From positions 1 through 41,936 of the forward strand of contig JAAFHC010000004.1 in assembly GCA_010906935.1 (NCBI GenBank): a DNA stretch of 41,936 bases. Direction: 5' to 3'. Below, piece after piece: positions 1 to 8,045 of the stretch. This DNA is from Gelidibacter sp. GTDB lineage: Bacteria; Bacteroidota; Bacteroidia; Flavobacteriales; Flavobacteriaceae. The position numbers and the translations under genes were made by a program. The first letter of the stretch is position 1, and every line of letters begins with the position of its first letter. The notes below the pieces were generated by a model. That model saw nothing but the letters and a program-made list of their open reading frames with translations, had not been told where the DNA came from and did no database searches.

Positions 1-1
1 A

Positions 2-247
2 GAGTATTTTAAAGCGGTAAAACCAGCATTGTTGAGAGTTCCTGTAATTACGCCAGTTTTTAAGGATTTAAAAGACGGAAAATTAAAAGTAATAGCTTTT
101 TTTGCCAAAAAAGCCAGAGGTTTAATGGTTCGTTACATTATTGATCACAATATTGAAACCTTAGATGGTTTGAAAAATTTTAATTATGAAGGCTATGCTT
201 TTGATGCGAATTTATCCTCAGAAAATGAGTTGGTTTTTACGCGATAA
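2..247 (+). CDS. yaaA: YaaA/UPF0246 peroxide-stress protein, C-terminal part
   Basis: This is the last 81 codons of a gene that begins before the window. The frame is open from base 2 and ends at TAA 245-247. The translation carries the C-terminal signature of the YaaA (DUF328) family: EYFKAVKP, then [23 protein letters not shown], and the ending [10 protein letters not shown]. In E. coli, YaaA limits free intracellular iron during peroxide stress and binds DNA; that is family knowledge, not visible here. An internal TTG at 29 could be mistaken for a start, but homology continues upstream of it to the window edge, so the gene is partial. No terminator hairpin is obvious after the stop. Confidence 0.9.
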   Translation, partial: EYFKAVKPALLRVPVITPVFKDLKDGKLKVIAFFAKKARGLMVRYIIDHNIETLDGLKNFNYEGYAFDANLSSENELVFTR

Positions 248-570
248 ATATAGATTTTTTTTAATTTGTATTGATTTTTTATATAAGTTTGCGCCAACGT
301 TTAAAGCAGCCATAACAGAAGTGTGTTTTTTAGCATCTAACATGTGTGTTTGCAGGTCTTTAAAACATAAAATTATTAAAAAATATAACGAAGAATTAAG
401 CATTTTAATGACTTCATTTAACCACATTTTAAAGTTGTACAGCCCATTGAAAGTTGTTAGGTTTAAAAAAAATTATTTAGTATTAAGAGTATAGATAAAA
501 CAATCCTTTTTTGAACTTAATATTAGTCGAAAAATGACTATCTTAATTAATTGTAAAATTAAAATACTAA
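248..570. other. Intergenic stretch without a recognisable gene
   Basis: This is 323 bases between yaaA and speA. Short open frames exist on both strands (186-494 plus, 218-427 minus), but neither has a recognisable family. The plus one overlaps the real end of yaaA in another frame. The bases just upstream of speA are very AT-rich and include a small inverted repeat, TAGTC (524-528) and GACTA (536-540). No clear TAnnTTTG promoter was found. Confidence 0.5.
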
Positions 571-1968
571 ATGAACACAAAATATATCGATCTAATAAGC
601 CAAACATTCGATTTCCCACAAGAAGAATTCGAAGTTGATTCCAACAAAAACTTGCACTTTCATGATATCGACACTATGCAGTTGGTTGAAGAATTTGGAA
701 CGCCCTTAAAATTTACCTATTTACCAAAAATTAGCGAAAATATTCAAAAAGCGAAAGAATGGTTTCATAAATCCATGAAAACGCATAAATATAAAGCCAA
801 ATACCATTACTGTTATTGCACTAAAAGCTCTCATTTTAAGCATGTGTTGGATGAAGCTTTAAAAAATGACATCCATATTGAAACTTCTTCAGCAATTGAC
901 ATTGATATTGTTGAAAACCTAAAGAAAGAAGGTAAAATAACAGATAAAACTTATATTCTTTGTAATGGCTTCAAAAGAGACGAATACATTACAAATATTC
1001 AAAGATTGATCAATAACGGACATAAAAATTGCATTCCCATTATCGACAATTATGAAGAAATTGGGTTGCTAACAGAAGGAACCAAAAAGAAAATAAATAT
1101 AGGCATCAGGATTGCTTCTGAAGAAGAGCCAAAGTTTGAATTTTACACCTCGCGTTTAGGAATTGGCTATAAAAATATTGTTGAATTTTATAGACGTGAA
1201 GTAAAAGACAATCATAAAGTGAATCTGAAAATGTTGCACTTCTTTATCAATACTGGTATTAAAGATAACGCCTATTATTGGAATGAGTTAAGCAAATGTT
1301 TGAAGGTTTATATCAGTCTGAAAAGAATTTGTCCGAGTTTGGACAGCTTAAACATTGGCGGCGGATTTCCAATAAAAAATTCCTTGGCTTTTAATTACGA
1401 TTATGAATATATGATTGATGAAATTATCAGTCAGATCAAAGAAGCTTGCGACGATGCCGAGGTTCAGGTTCCACATATATTTACTGAATTTGGAAGTTAT
1501 ACAGTAGGAGAGAGCGGAGGCGCCATTTATAAGGTTTTGTATCAGAAAAAGCAAAACGACAGAGAAAGATGGAATATGATAAATTCCTCATTTATTACTA
1601 CATTACCAGATAGTTGGGCCATAAATAAACGATTTATTTTATTACCTTTAAACCGTTGGAACGATGTTTATGAACGGGTATTGTTAGGCGGTTTAACTTG
1701 TGACAGTGATGATTATTATAATTCAGAACAGCACATAAACGCCATTTATTTGCCGGTTTACAAAGAAGAAAAGCCACTGTATTTAGGATTTTTTAATACA
1801 GGCGCTTACCAGGAATCAATAGGAGGTTATGGCGGATTGCAACATTGCTTAATTCCGCAGCCAAAACATATTATTATATCAAAAGATAACGAAGGAAAAC
1901 TAGAATTTAAAGTGTTTAAAGAAAAACAAACAGCAAGCGATTTTTTAAAAATATTAGGTTATGAATAA
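571..1968 (+). CDS. speA: Arginine decarboxylase, SpeA-like (PLP, fold III)
   Basis: Converts L-arginine to agmatine and CO2, the first step of polyamine synthesis by the agmatine route. At 465 residues it is a short member of the biosynthetic arginine decarboxylase family (E. coli SpeA is about 660). Visible landmarks in order are the PLP-lysine region YCTKSSH with Lys85, the SpeA-like ILCNGFKRDEYI (129-140), the glycine loop NIGGGF (261-266), TEFGSY around 305, and LTCDSDD (375-381) holding the conserved active-site Cys377 and Asp378. Its TAA stop overlaps the start of the agmatinase gene by 8 nt (ATGAATAA), so the two are probably translationally coupled. Assignment as arginine rather than another diamino-acid decarboxylase rests on the CDSD motif and on the agmatinase next door. 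Confidence 0.88.
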   Translation: MNTKYIDLISQTFDFPQEEFEVDSNKNLHFHDIDTMQLVEEFGTPLKFTYLPKISENIQKAKEWFHKSMKTHKYKAKYHYCYCTKSSHFKHVLDEALKNDIHIETSSAIDIDIVENLKKEGKITDKTYILCNGFKRDEYITNIQRLINNGHKNCIPIIDNYEEIGLLTEGTKKKINIGIRIASEEEPKFEFYTSRLGIGYKNIVEFYRREVKDNHKVNLKMLHFFINTGIKDNAYYWNELSKCLKVYISLKRICPSLDSLNIGGGFPIKNSLAFNYDYEYMIDEIISQIKEACDDAEVQVPHIFTEFGSYTVGESGGAIYKVLYQKKQNDRERWNMINSSFITTLPDSWAINKRFILLPLNRWNDVYERVLLGGLTCDSDDYYNSEQHINAIYLPVYKEEKPLYLGFFNTGAYQESIGGYGGLQHCLIPQPKHIIISKDNEGKLEFKVFKEKQTASDFLKILGYE

Positions 1969-2896
1969 AAGAACTTACGCGGGGATATCTGAACAATATG
2001 CCAAAATTGAAACTTCAAAAATAGTTTTGATACCTGTTCCTTATGATGGAACAAGCACTTGGCAAAAGGGCGCCGACAAGGGACCTGAAGCATTTTTGAA
2101 TGCTTCAGAAAACATGGAACTTTACGATATTGAAACTGATTCTGAAGTTTATAAAAACGGCATTTATTTAGCAGATGCCGTGACAGAAAATTCTTCACCT
2201 GAAAAAATGGTTGACGCAGTTCATGCAGTGACCAAAACATTTATCAGAAAAAACAAATTCGTCACCATTTTTGGTGGTGAACATTCCGTTTCTATAGGAA
2301 CAATCAGAGCTTTTAATGAATGTTTCAATAATTTAACGGTGGTTCAAATTGATGCGCATGCCGATTTGAGAAAAGAATACAACGGATCATCCTGCAATCA
2401 TGCCTGCTCAGCTTATGAAGCAAGTCAGAACACAAATCTTATTCAAGTAGGTATTAGAAGTATGGATGCCATTGAAAAAACGGTAACGGATGAAGATAAA
2501 GTATTTTTTGCCCATGAAATGGCAGTAGATGATTATTGGATGGAAAATGCTATTGACTTAATGACTAAAAATGTTTTTATAACTTTTGATTTGGATGCTT
2601 TTGACCCTTCAATCTTGCCATCTACAGGAACGCCTGAACCAGGAGGATTACTTTGGTACGAAACCTTAGATTTTCTGAAAAAAATATTCAAAGAAAAAAA
2701 TGTGGTAGGTTTCGACATTATGGAACTTTGCCCTAATGAAAAGGACAAATCATCTGATTTTTTAGCTGCTAAATTGTACTATAAAATGCTTAGTTACAAA
2801 TTTGACAATACAGAAGAAGCTGATTACGGAAATGAAAGCGGTTTTAAAGAACCAAATAATAAAACCTCAAAATTCGAAGACGAAGAATATGACTAA
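1961..2896 (+). CDS. speB: Agmatinase (agmatine ureohydrolase)
   Basis: Hydrolyses agmatine to putrescine and urea. It belongs to the ureohydrolase (arginase/agmatinase) family with a two-manganese centre. All metal-binding motifs are present: GGEHSVS with His108, DAHADLR with Asp131, His133 and Asp135, and FDLDAFDP with Asp210 and Asp212. It is 311 residues, normal for the family, with an acidic, low-complexity tail after about residue 280. The start ATG lies inside the end of speA (8-nt overlap), and its own stop overlaps the next gene by another 8 nt (ATGACTAA). The metal centre is intact, so activity is expected. Arginine as substrate is less likely because a decarboxylase sits directly upstream. 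Confidence 0.93.
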   Translation: MNKRTYAGISEQYAKIETSKIVLIPVPYDGTSTWQKGADKGPEAFLNASENMELYDIETDSEVYKNGIYLADAVTENSSPEKMVDAVHAVTKTFIRKNKFVTIFGGEHSVSIGTIRAFNECFNNLTVVQIDAHADLRKEYNGSSCNHACSAYEASQNTNLIQVGIRSMDAIEKTVTDEDKVFFAHEMAVDDYWMENAIDLMTKNVFITFDLDAFDPSILPSTGTPEPGGLLWYETLDFLKKIFKEKNVVGFDIMELCPNEKDKSSDFLAAKLYYKMLSYKFDNTEEADYGNESGFKEPNNKTSKFEDEEYD

Positions 2897-3863
2897 TAAA
2901 GGAGCAATTTCTCAATTTATAGAAAAGTATTACCTGCATTTTAACGCTGCAGCTTTGGTGGATGCCGCAAAAGGCTATGAAGACCAGTTGGCTAGCGGTT
3001 CAAAAATGTTGGTTTCCATGGCAGGAGCTATGAGTACCGCTGAAATAGGCAAAGTCTTTTCTGAAATAATCAGACAGGATAAAGTTCAAATTATTTCTTG
3101 TACCGGTGCAAACTTGGAAGAAGACGTAATGAATTTAGTAGCCCATTCCCATTACAAAAGAGTGCCAAACTACAGAGATTTAACGCCTCAAGATGAATGG
3201 GATTTAATGGAAAAAGGATTGAACAGGGTTACCGATACTTGTATTCCTGAAGAGGAAGCTTTCAGAAGATTACAAAAACATATTTTCAAAATTTGGAAAG
3301 ATGCAGAAGATAAAGGAGAACGTTTTTTCCCGCATGAATTTATGTACAAATTGGTACTTTCGGGCGTATTGGAACAATATTATGAAATTGATCCTAAAAA
3401 TAGTTGGATGATTGCAGCTGCTAAAGCCAATTTGCCAATGGTTGTTCCGGGTTGGGAAGACAGCACCATGGGAAATATTTTTGCTTCCTATGTTTTAAAA
3501 GGGGAACTTAAAGCAAGTACCGTTAAATCGGGAATTGAATATATGACTTTCTTAGCCGATTGGTATACCGAAAATTCTAAAACAGGTATTGGATTCTTCC
3601 AAATAGGTGGAGGTATTGCAGGTGATTTTCCTATTTGCGTGGTACCCATGTTATACCAGGATTTAGAACGTACTGACACGCCATTTTGGAGTTATTTCTG
3701 TCAGGTTTCAGATTCTACCACAAGTTATGGATCATATTCAGGGGCGGTTCCAAATGAGAAAATAACTTGGGGAAAATTAGATATCAATACCCCAAAATTT
3801 ATAATAGAATCTGACGCAACCATTGTTGTGCCACTAATTTTTGCCTATTTGTTAAATATGTAG
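2889..3863 (+). CDS. Deoxyhypusine synthase-family protein (bacterial, polyamine-linked)
   Basis: A 324-residue member of the deoxyhypusine synthase (DHS) family. In eukaryotes and archaea DHS moves the aminobutyl group of spermidine to eIF5A. Bacteria lack eIF5A, and some bacterial homologues make homospermidine or related polyamines. The catalytic lysine is present in TWGKLD (Lys296, aligned with human Lys329). The segment equivalent to human GGGVVKHHIANA reads GGGIAGDFPI (240-249), so the active-site histidines are missing and the substrate probably differs. The open frame extends upstream to 2802, but that part overlaps speB. The ATG at 2889 gives an 8-nt overlap and the correct family N-terminus. 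Context points to agmatine, putrescine or spermidine chemistry. Confidence 0.85.
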   Translation: MTNKGAISQFIEKYYLHFNAAALVDAAKGYEDQLASGSKMLVSMAGAMSTAEIGKVFSEIIRQDKVQIISCTGANLEEDVMNLVAHSHYKRVPNYRDLTPQDEWDLMEKGLNRVTDTCIPEEEAFRRLQKHIFKIWKDAEDKGERFFPHEFMYKLVLSGVLEQYYEIDPKNSWMIAAAKANLPMVVPGWEDSTMGNIFASYVLKGELKASTVKSGIEYMTFLADWYTENSKTGIGFFQIGGGIAGDFPICVVPMLYQDLERTDTPFWSYFCQVSDSTTSYGSYSGAVPNEKITWGKLDINTPKFIIESDATIVVPLIFAYLLNM

Positions 3864-3872
3864 TTGCAGTTT

Positions 3873-4169
3873 ATGAAAAGAGTAATAGTAGATTATAGTA
3901 AATTAACGAGTGAAATATTGGACTTGTTGGTGGAAAAATTCCCCACAGGATACGGATACAAAGACATCATTACCTTTAAAAATGCCAAAGGCGAAACGGT
4001 GAGAGCAGTTGAGGTAAGTTTTGAGGATACCATATATCTTGTTAAAATAAGTTTGAAATTGGAAGAAACCATGGAAGACTATGATGCAGAGGAAGACAAT
4101 TTTGATGATGTGTTTGACAGTGATATTGAAGATATCGCCGATGAAGAAAGTGAAGAAGAGTTGGATTAG
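3873..4169 (+). CDS. Small acidic conserved hypothetical protein
   Basis: A 98-residue protein starting MKRVIVDYSKLT, nine bases after the DHS-like stop, so it is probably the last gene of the polyamine operon. The N-terminal 70 residues look like a small folded domain (EILDLLVEKFP, GYGYKDIITFKN, VEVSFEDTIYLVKIS). The C-terminal third is almost all Asp/Glu. A TTG at 3864 could add three residues, but ATG 3873 is preferred. I recall similar proteins in Flavobacteriaceae, sometimes mislabelled as DNA primase; I see no primase motif. Function unknown. An acidic protein next to polyamine genes could bind polyamines, but that is speculation. Confidence 0.75.
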   Translation: MKRVIVDYSKLTSEILDLLVEKFPTGYGYKDIITFKNAKGETVRAVEVSFEDTIYLVKISLKLEETMEDYDAEEDNFDDVFDSDIEDIADEESEEELD

Positions 4170-4216
4170 TTAAGTGAAGTAAAAATATTTCAGCTTATAA
4201 AAAATCAAAAAATGAT

Positions 4217-4248
4217 AAAAAAAAACCCGCAAATTGCGGGTTTTTTTT
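4217..4248. terminator. Bidirectional intrinsic terminator
   Basis: CCCGCA (4226-4231), short loop, TGCGGG (4235-4240), preceded by an A-run and followed by eight T. It lies between the convergent polyamine operon and the DUF2853 gene and can serve both strands. Confidence 0.85.
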
Positions 4249-4253
4249 AAATA

Positions 4254-4601
4254 TTAATTGTATTTATCTTCTTGGCCCAATTCTTTTACCAATTCATAAT
4301 AAACAATAGCCCTGTATTTATTTCTGTTTGATTTCCCTACCTTTTCAATGACATTTTCAACTGCGTGGTCTAATTTCGGACTGTCAGTCAATCCTAATTT
4401 TTTCATTAAGAAGTTTTTTTTCAAAGTTTCAAGTTCCTTTTTATCGGTAGCGGAAACAGTTTCAGCATCAGCTTTGTAAATTGAAGGCCCTAAGCCTTTC
4501 GTTACTTTTGTCAATAAATCGGCATCAAATTTAAGACCCAATTTCTTCATTTCACTTTGGTAAAGTGCAATTTTTTCATCGAATTTACTTATGATTATCA
4601 T
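4254..4601 (-). CDS. DUF2853 family protein
   Basis: A 115-residue soluble protein of the DUF2853 family, function unknown. Recognisable family features are SKFDEKIALY near the N-terminus, VTKGLGPSIYKADAETVS (33-50), LKKNFLMKKLGLTDS (60-74) and the closing SNRNKYRAIVYYELVKEL. The region is mostly helical and lysine-rich with no signal peptide or membrane segment. The first methionine (ATG at 4599-4601) is used; three Ile residues precede the usual SKFDEK start. It is a single-gene unit ending just before the shared terminator. The upstream region contains a weak TAACTTTA -7-like box on the minus strand. Confidence 0.88.
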   Translation of the reverse strand: MIIISKFDEKIALYQSEMKKLGLKFDADLLTKVTKGLGPSIYKADAETVSATDKKELETLKKNFLMKKLGLTDSPKLDHAVENVIEKVGKSNRNKYRAIVYYELVKELGQEDKYN

Positions 4602-4670
4602 TTTTTAAATTAAAAAATAGAATTTGCTGCTTAAAGTTAAAATATAATATCGATAAAAAATAAATTCTGG

Positions 4671-4850
4671 CTAACAATCTGATATGTTTACGCTTACGGC
4701 CAAACCACCTTCTGAAGTTTCTTTGTATTTTGAATTCATGTCTTTTGCCGTTTCCCACATGGTCGCGATAACTTTATCCAGCGGAATTTTGGCATGAATT
4801 TTCCTGCCTTAAGCATATCAAAAATTGAAATACACTCCACTTTCCCCGTT
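4671..4850 (-). pseudogene. sdaA: L-serine ammonia-lyase (sdaA) C-terminal remnant
   Basis: Reading the minus strand from about 4850 down to a TAG at 4671-4673 gives the end of an L-serine ammonia-lyase. One frame reads [17 protein letters not shown] (about 4850-4800). After a one-base frameshift near 4800 the next frame reads [19 protein letters not shown], then [18 protein letters not shown], then ISDC and stop. The pattern [14 protein letters not shown] at the C-terminus is characteristic of SdaA-type serine dehydratases. An in-frame stop lies just before TGKVEC. No start codon, no N-terminal domain and no iron-sulfur domain are present, so this is a decayed tail and not a gene. Confidence 0.72.
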
Positions 4851-5060
4851 TTTTATAAAAGTATGCAAAGATATATCATTGTGGTATATGCCTATCATTT
4901 TTATAAAATTCACACTTCATAAAGCAGATTCAGTGCCAAATTCAGAAGGTATTTTAACTTAATTATGACAACTTGACATAATTTTTGCAATGGCATAATC
5001 ATTGAATACCGTAACTCAGAGTTTAAAAATACAAAATCATAAAATTAAATAAATATCGTT
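4851..5060 (+). other. dnaK upstream region
   Basis: The remaining bases between the sdaA remnant and dnaK contain no gene I can recognise. They are AT-rich and hold the probable dnaK promoter and inverted repeat described separately at 4963-4999. With 4602-4850 this makes a 459-base gap without an intact gene. Confidence 0.5.
4963..4999 (+). promoter_or_regulatory. Candidate dnaK promoter with inverted repeat
   Basis: TTATGACAACTTGACATAA (4963-4981) is an inverted repeat with 9-base arms, one mismatched pair and a single central C. Its right arm contains TTGACA (4973-4978), followed 15 bases later by CATAAT (4994-4999). The CTTGAC hexamer resembles a heat-shock or primary -35. It lies about 60-100 bases before dnaK, so it is the likely control site, but the sigma factor cannot be told by eye. 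Confidence 0.4.
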
Positions 5061-6965
5061 ATGGGTAAAATTATAGGAATAGATTTAGGAACAACCAACT
5101 CGTGTGTCGCCGTAATGGAAGGAAACGAACCAGTGGTAATTCCTAATGCAGAAGGAAAAAGAACAACACCTTCTATTGTGGCATTTATTGAAGGTGGAGA
5201 AAGAAAAGTGGGTGATCCTGCAAAACGTCAGGCTGTTACAAATCCTTTAAAAACAGTTTATTCAATTAAACGTTTTATGGGAAACAAATATTCTGAATCT
5301 AAAATGGAAGCAGAGCGCGTACCTTATAAAGTTGTAAAAGGCGATAATGACACGCCTCGTGTTGATATCGACGGAAGGTTGTACACGCCACAAGAAATAT
5401 CGGCCATGATTCTTCAAAAAATGAAGAAAACTGCTGAAGATTATTTAGGAACTGAAGTAACGGAAGCTGTTGTAACGGTGCCTGCATATTTTAATGACGC
5501 ACAACGTCAGGCCACTAAAGAAGCCGGTGAAATTGCCGGATTGAAAGTGAGCCGTATTATTAACGAGCCTACTGCTGCGGCATTGGCTTATGGTTTGGAC
5601 AAAAAAGGAATTGATCAAAAAATTGTTGTTTTTGACTTTGGTGGAGGAACGCATGACGTTTCCATACTTGAATTGGGCGATGGTGTTTTTGAAGTATTGT
5701 CAACCGATGGTGATACCCATTTAGGTGGTGATGATGTTGACCAAAAAATTATTGACTGGTTGGCCGCAGAGTTCAATGCTGAAGAAGGCATTGATTTGCG
5801 TAAAGATCCAATGGCTTTACAACGTTTAAAAGAAGCTTCTGAAAAAGCTAAAATTGAATTGTCATCGGCTGCAACAACCGAGATTAACTTGCCTTATGTT
5901 ACTGCTACCGCAAGTGGACCAAAACATTTGGTTCGCAGTTTAACCAGAGCAAAGTTTGAACAATTGATTGATGATTTAATCAAAAGAACTATTGAGCCTT
6001 GTAAAAAAGCACTTAAAGGTGCTGGTTTAACCGTAGGTGATATTAATGAAATTATTTTGGTTGGTGGATCAACCCGTATTCCTGCTGTTGTTGAAGCTGT
6101 AGAAAAGTTCTTCGGAAAATCACCGTCAAAAGGGGTGAATCCTGATGAGGTTGTTGCTATTGGTGCAGCCATTCAAGGAGGAGTTTTATCGGGTGATGTA
6201 AAAGATGTATTGTTGTTAGACGTTACGCCTCTTTCATTGGGTATTGAAACTATGGGAAATGTAATGACCAAGTTAATTGAAGCAAACACAACCATTCCAA
6301 CCAAAAAATCACAAGTATTTTCAACAGCGGCAGACAATCAGCCATCTGTAGAAATTCACGTGTTGCAAGGTGAACGCGCTATGGCAGCCGATAACAAAAC
6401 AATTGGACGGTTTCATTTAGACGGCATTCCGCCGGCACAAAGAGGAACACCTCAAATTGAAGTAACTTTTGATATTGATGCCAACGGTATTATTCACGTA
6501 ACAGCCGGCGATAAAGCCACAGGAAAAACACAGGATATCAGAATTGAAGCTTCTTCTGGATTGACTGAAGAAGAAATCAAAAAAATGAAAGCTGATGCGG
6601 AAGCAAATGCTGAAGTTGATAAAAAAGCCAAAGAAACTGCTGAAAAAATTAATGCAGCAGATTCCATGATTTTCCAAACAGAAAAACAATTAAAAGAGTT
6701 TGGAGAAAAATTATCGGCAGATAAAAAAGAACCAATCGAAGCAGCGCTTGTTGAATTGAAAAAAGCTCATGAAACAAAAGATATTGCACAAATTGACGCT
6801 GCAATGGAAAAAATTAATGAAGCTTGGAAAGTGGCCAGCGAAGAAATGTACAAAGCAGAACAAGATACACAAGGTGCTCCAGCAGGTGATGCCGAAAATG
6901 GTCAAGCAAAAAATGAAAAAGACCATGTGGAAGATGTTGACTTTGAAGAAGTTAAAGAAGAATAA
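5061..6965 (+). CDS. dnaK: Chaperone DnaK (Hsp70)
   Basis: The main cytosolic Hsp70, an ATP-driven chaperone that works with DnaJ and GrpE. It is 634 residues, full length. The ATPase domain shows the phosphate-1 motif [11 protein letters not shown] (5-15), [25 protein letters not shown], the phosphate-2 loop [12 protein letters not shown] and the adenosine motif [10 protein letters not shown]. The substrate domain follows from about 385 ([14 protein letters not shown]), then the helical lid, and the C-terminus ends [10 protein letters not shown], the usual bacterial tail. It stands alone; grpE and dnaJ are not adjacent. A strong terminator follows at 6985-7014 and a candidate promoter with an inverted repeat precedes it. 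Nothing in the motifs suggests loss of function. Confidence 0.98.
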   Translation: MGKIIGIDLGTTNSCVAVMEGNEPVVIPNAEGKRTTPSIVAFIEGGERKVGDPAKRQAVTNPLKTVYSIKRFMGNKYSESKMEAERVPYKVVKGDNDTPRVDIDGRLYTPQEISAMILQKMKKTAEDYLGTEVTEAVVTVPAYFNDAQRQATKEAGEIAGLKVSRIINEPTAAALAYGLDKKGIDQKIVVFDFGGGTHDVSILELGDGVFEVLSTDGDTHLGGDDVDQKIIDWLAAEFNAEEGIDLRKDPMALQRLKEASEKAKIELSSAATTEINLPYVTATASGPKHLVRSLTRAKFEQLIDDLIKRTIEPCKKALKGAGLTVGDINEIILVGGSTRIPAVVEAVEKFFGKSPSKGVNPDEVVAIGAAIQGGVLSGDVKDVLLLDVTPLSLGIETMGNVMTKLIEANTTIPTKKSQVFSTAADNQPSVEIHVLQGERAMAADNKTIGRFHLDGIPPAQRGTPQIEVTFDIDANGIIHVTAGDKATGKTQDIRIEASSGLTEEEIKKMKADAEANAEVDKKAKETAEKINAADSMIFQTEKQLKEFGEKLSADKKEPIEAALVELKKAHETKDIAQIDAAMEKINEAWKVASEEMYKAEQDTQGAPAGDAENGQAKNEKDHVEDVDFEEVKEE

Positions 6966-6984
6966 TTTTTTTGAAATAAATTTT

Positions 6985-7014
6985 AAAAAGCCTCCATTTT
7001 TGGAGGCTTTTTTT
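6985..7014 (+). terminator. Intrinsic terminator after dnaK
   Basis: AAAAAGCCTCCA (6985-6996), loop TTTT, TGGAGGCTTTTT (7001-7012) and more T. A 12-bp stem with a T-tract, 20 bases after the dnaK stop. Confidence 0.9.
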
Positions 7015-7051
7015 GTTTAAGGCGCTACTGTTATGCGTGCATAATAATTAG

Positions 7052-7059
7052 TATATTTG
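7052..7059 (+). promoter_or_regulatory. -7 promoter element for the nitronate monooxygenase gene
   Basis: TATATTTG matches the Bacteroidetes -7 consensus TAnnTTTG. It lies 14 bases before the ATG at 7074, giving a very short leader. The -33 element is weak. Confidence 0.5.
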
Positions 7060-7073
7060 ACCAAATCATAATT

Positions 7074-8045
7074 ATGAATTCAACTAAACTAACGCAGCTT
7101 TTAAACATAAAATACCCCATTATTCAAGCCCCAATGTTTTTAGTTTCCAATACATCTATGGTTATTGAAGGGATGAAAGGCGGTATTGCAGGTTGTATTC
7201 CTGCACTAAATTACAGAACGGTCAACGATTTAAAAGTAGCCATAAAAGAACTGAAGGCTGCAAAAGTTGAAGCCTGCCTGCCGGACAGGCAGGGTGGTTC
7301 ATTCGGTTTTAATTTGATTGTAAACAAATCGAACATAAAATATAAAAGTCAGTTAGAAATGATTTGCAATGAAGGTGCCGATTTTATTATCACATCGCTT
7401 GGAAGTCCGCAAGAAACTATTAAAATGGCGCATAAAAATAACATTAAGGTTTTTTGTGATGTCATAGATTTAAATTTTGCGCAAAAAGTAGAAAGTTTAG
7501 GCGCTGATGCTATTATTGCTGTAAATAATGAAGCAGGTGGTCATAGGGGAAACCTTTCTCCGGAAGCATTAATAAAGTTGTTGATTGCCAATTGTTCGAT
7601 TCCTGTTATTTCTGCCGGAGGCGTTGGCTGTAAAGCGGATATTGACAGAATGATAAGTTATGGCGCCGAAGGTGTTTCCGTAGGAAGTCCGTTTATAGCT
7701 TCTTTAGAGGCAGGCGTAACCCAAGAATATAAACAAGCTTGTGTAGATTATGGTGCTGATGATATTGTGATGACCGAGCGAATTTCAGGAACGCCTTGTA
7801 CCGTAATTAACACGCCTTATGTACAAAAATCCGGGACAAAGCAAACGTGGATTGAAACCTTATTGAACAAAAATAAAAAACTTAAAAAATGGGTTAAAAT
7901 GATTCGCTTTTCCATAGGAATGAAAGCAACCGAACATGCCGCAACAAAGGTCACTTATAAAACGGTTTGGGTGGCCGGACCAAGTATATCGCATACCAAA
8001 GAAATTTTACCAGTAAGAAAAATCATTGATCATTTGGTCAATTGA
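7074..8045 (+). CDS. Nitronate monooxygenase / NPD-type FMN oxidoreductase
   Basis: A 323-residue TIM-barrel flavoprotein of the nitronate monooxygenase (2-nitropropane dioxygenase) family, which oxidises nitronates with FMN and O2. Seen in order: YPIIQAPMFLVSN (14-26), FGFNLIVNK (78-86), the strand FCDVID, NNEAGGHRGN (the family's catalytic-His loop), SAGGVG and GAEGVSVGSPFIAS for phosphate binding. Residues 67-74 (ACLPDRQG) come from a 21-bp palindrome and break the usual link between the ELKAAK helix and GSFGFNL, so they are probably an insertion that keeps frame. The gene converges with and overlaps the next gene by 8 bases. Substrate is not known; enoyl-reductase-like relatives (FabK) are an alternative but less likely. 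Confidence 0.85.
   Translation: MNSTKLTQLLNIKYPIIQAPMFLVSNTSMVIEGMKGGIAGCIPALNYRTVNDLKVAIKELKAAKVEACLPDRQGGSFGFNLIVNKSNIKYKSQLEMICNEGADFIITSLGSPQETIKMAHKNNIKVFCDVIDLNFAQKVESLGADAIIAVNNEAGGHRGNLSPEALIKLLIANCSIPVISAGGVGCKADIDRMISYGAEGVSVGSPFIASLEAGVTQEYKQACVDYGADDIVMTERISGTPCTVINTPYVQKSGTKQTWIETLLNKNKKLKKWVKMIRFSIGMKATEHAATKVTYKTVWVAGPSISHTKEILPVRKIIDHLVN
7273..7293. repeat. 21-bp palindromic element inserted in frame in a CDS
   Basis: CCTGCCTG (7273-7280), spacer CCGGA, CAGGCAGG (7286-7293). Perfect 8-bp arms in a GC-rich island inside an AT-rich gene. Its length is a multiple of three and it encodes the extra residues ACLPDRQG. I recall similar CTGCCTGCC...GGCAGGCAG palindromes scattered through Bacteroidetes genomes. 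Only one copy is present in this window. Confidence 0.75.

Noticed and set aside
218-427. 69-residue minus-strand frame in the yaaA-speA gap
   Set aside because: The stretch LDAKKHTSVMAALNVGANLYKK looks protein-like, but no family is recognised, no promoter is seen, and it overlaps yaaA; a gene remnant is possible but cannot be supported.
186-494. 102-residue open frame after yaaA
   Set aside because: It overlaps the true end of yaaA in another frame, has no recognisable domain and a skewed composition typical of AT-rich noise.
2802-2888. N-terminal extension of the deoxyhypusine synthase homologue
   Set aside because: The 29 extra residues overlap speB and do not resemble the family; the ATG at 2889 gives the same 8-nt overlap as the upstream junction.
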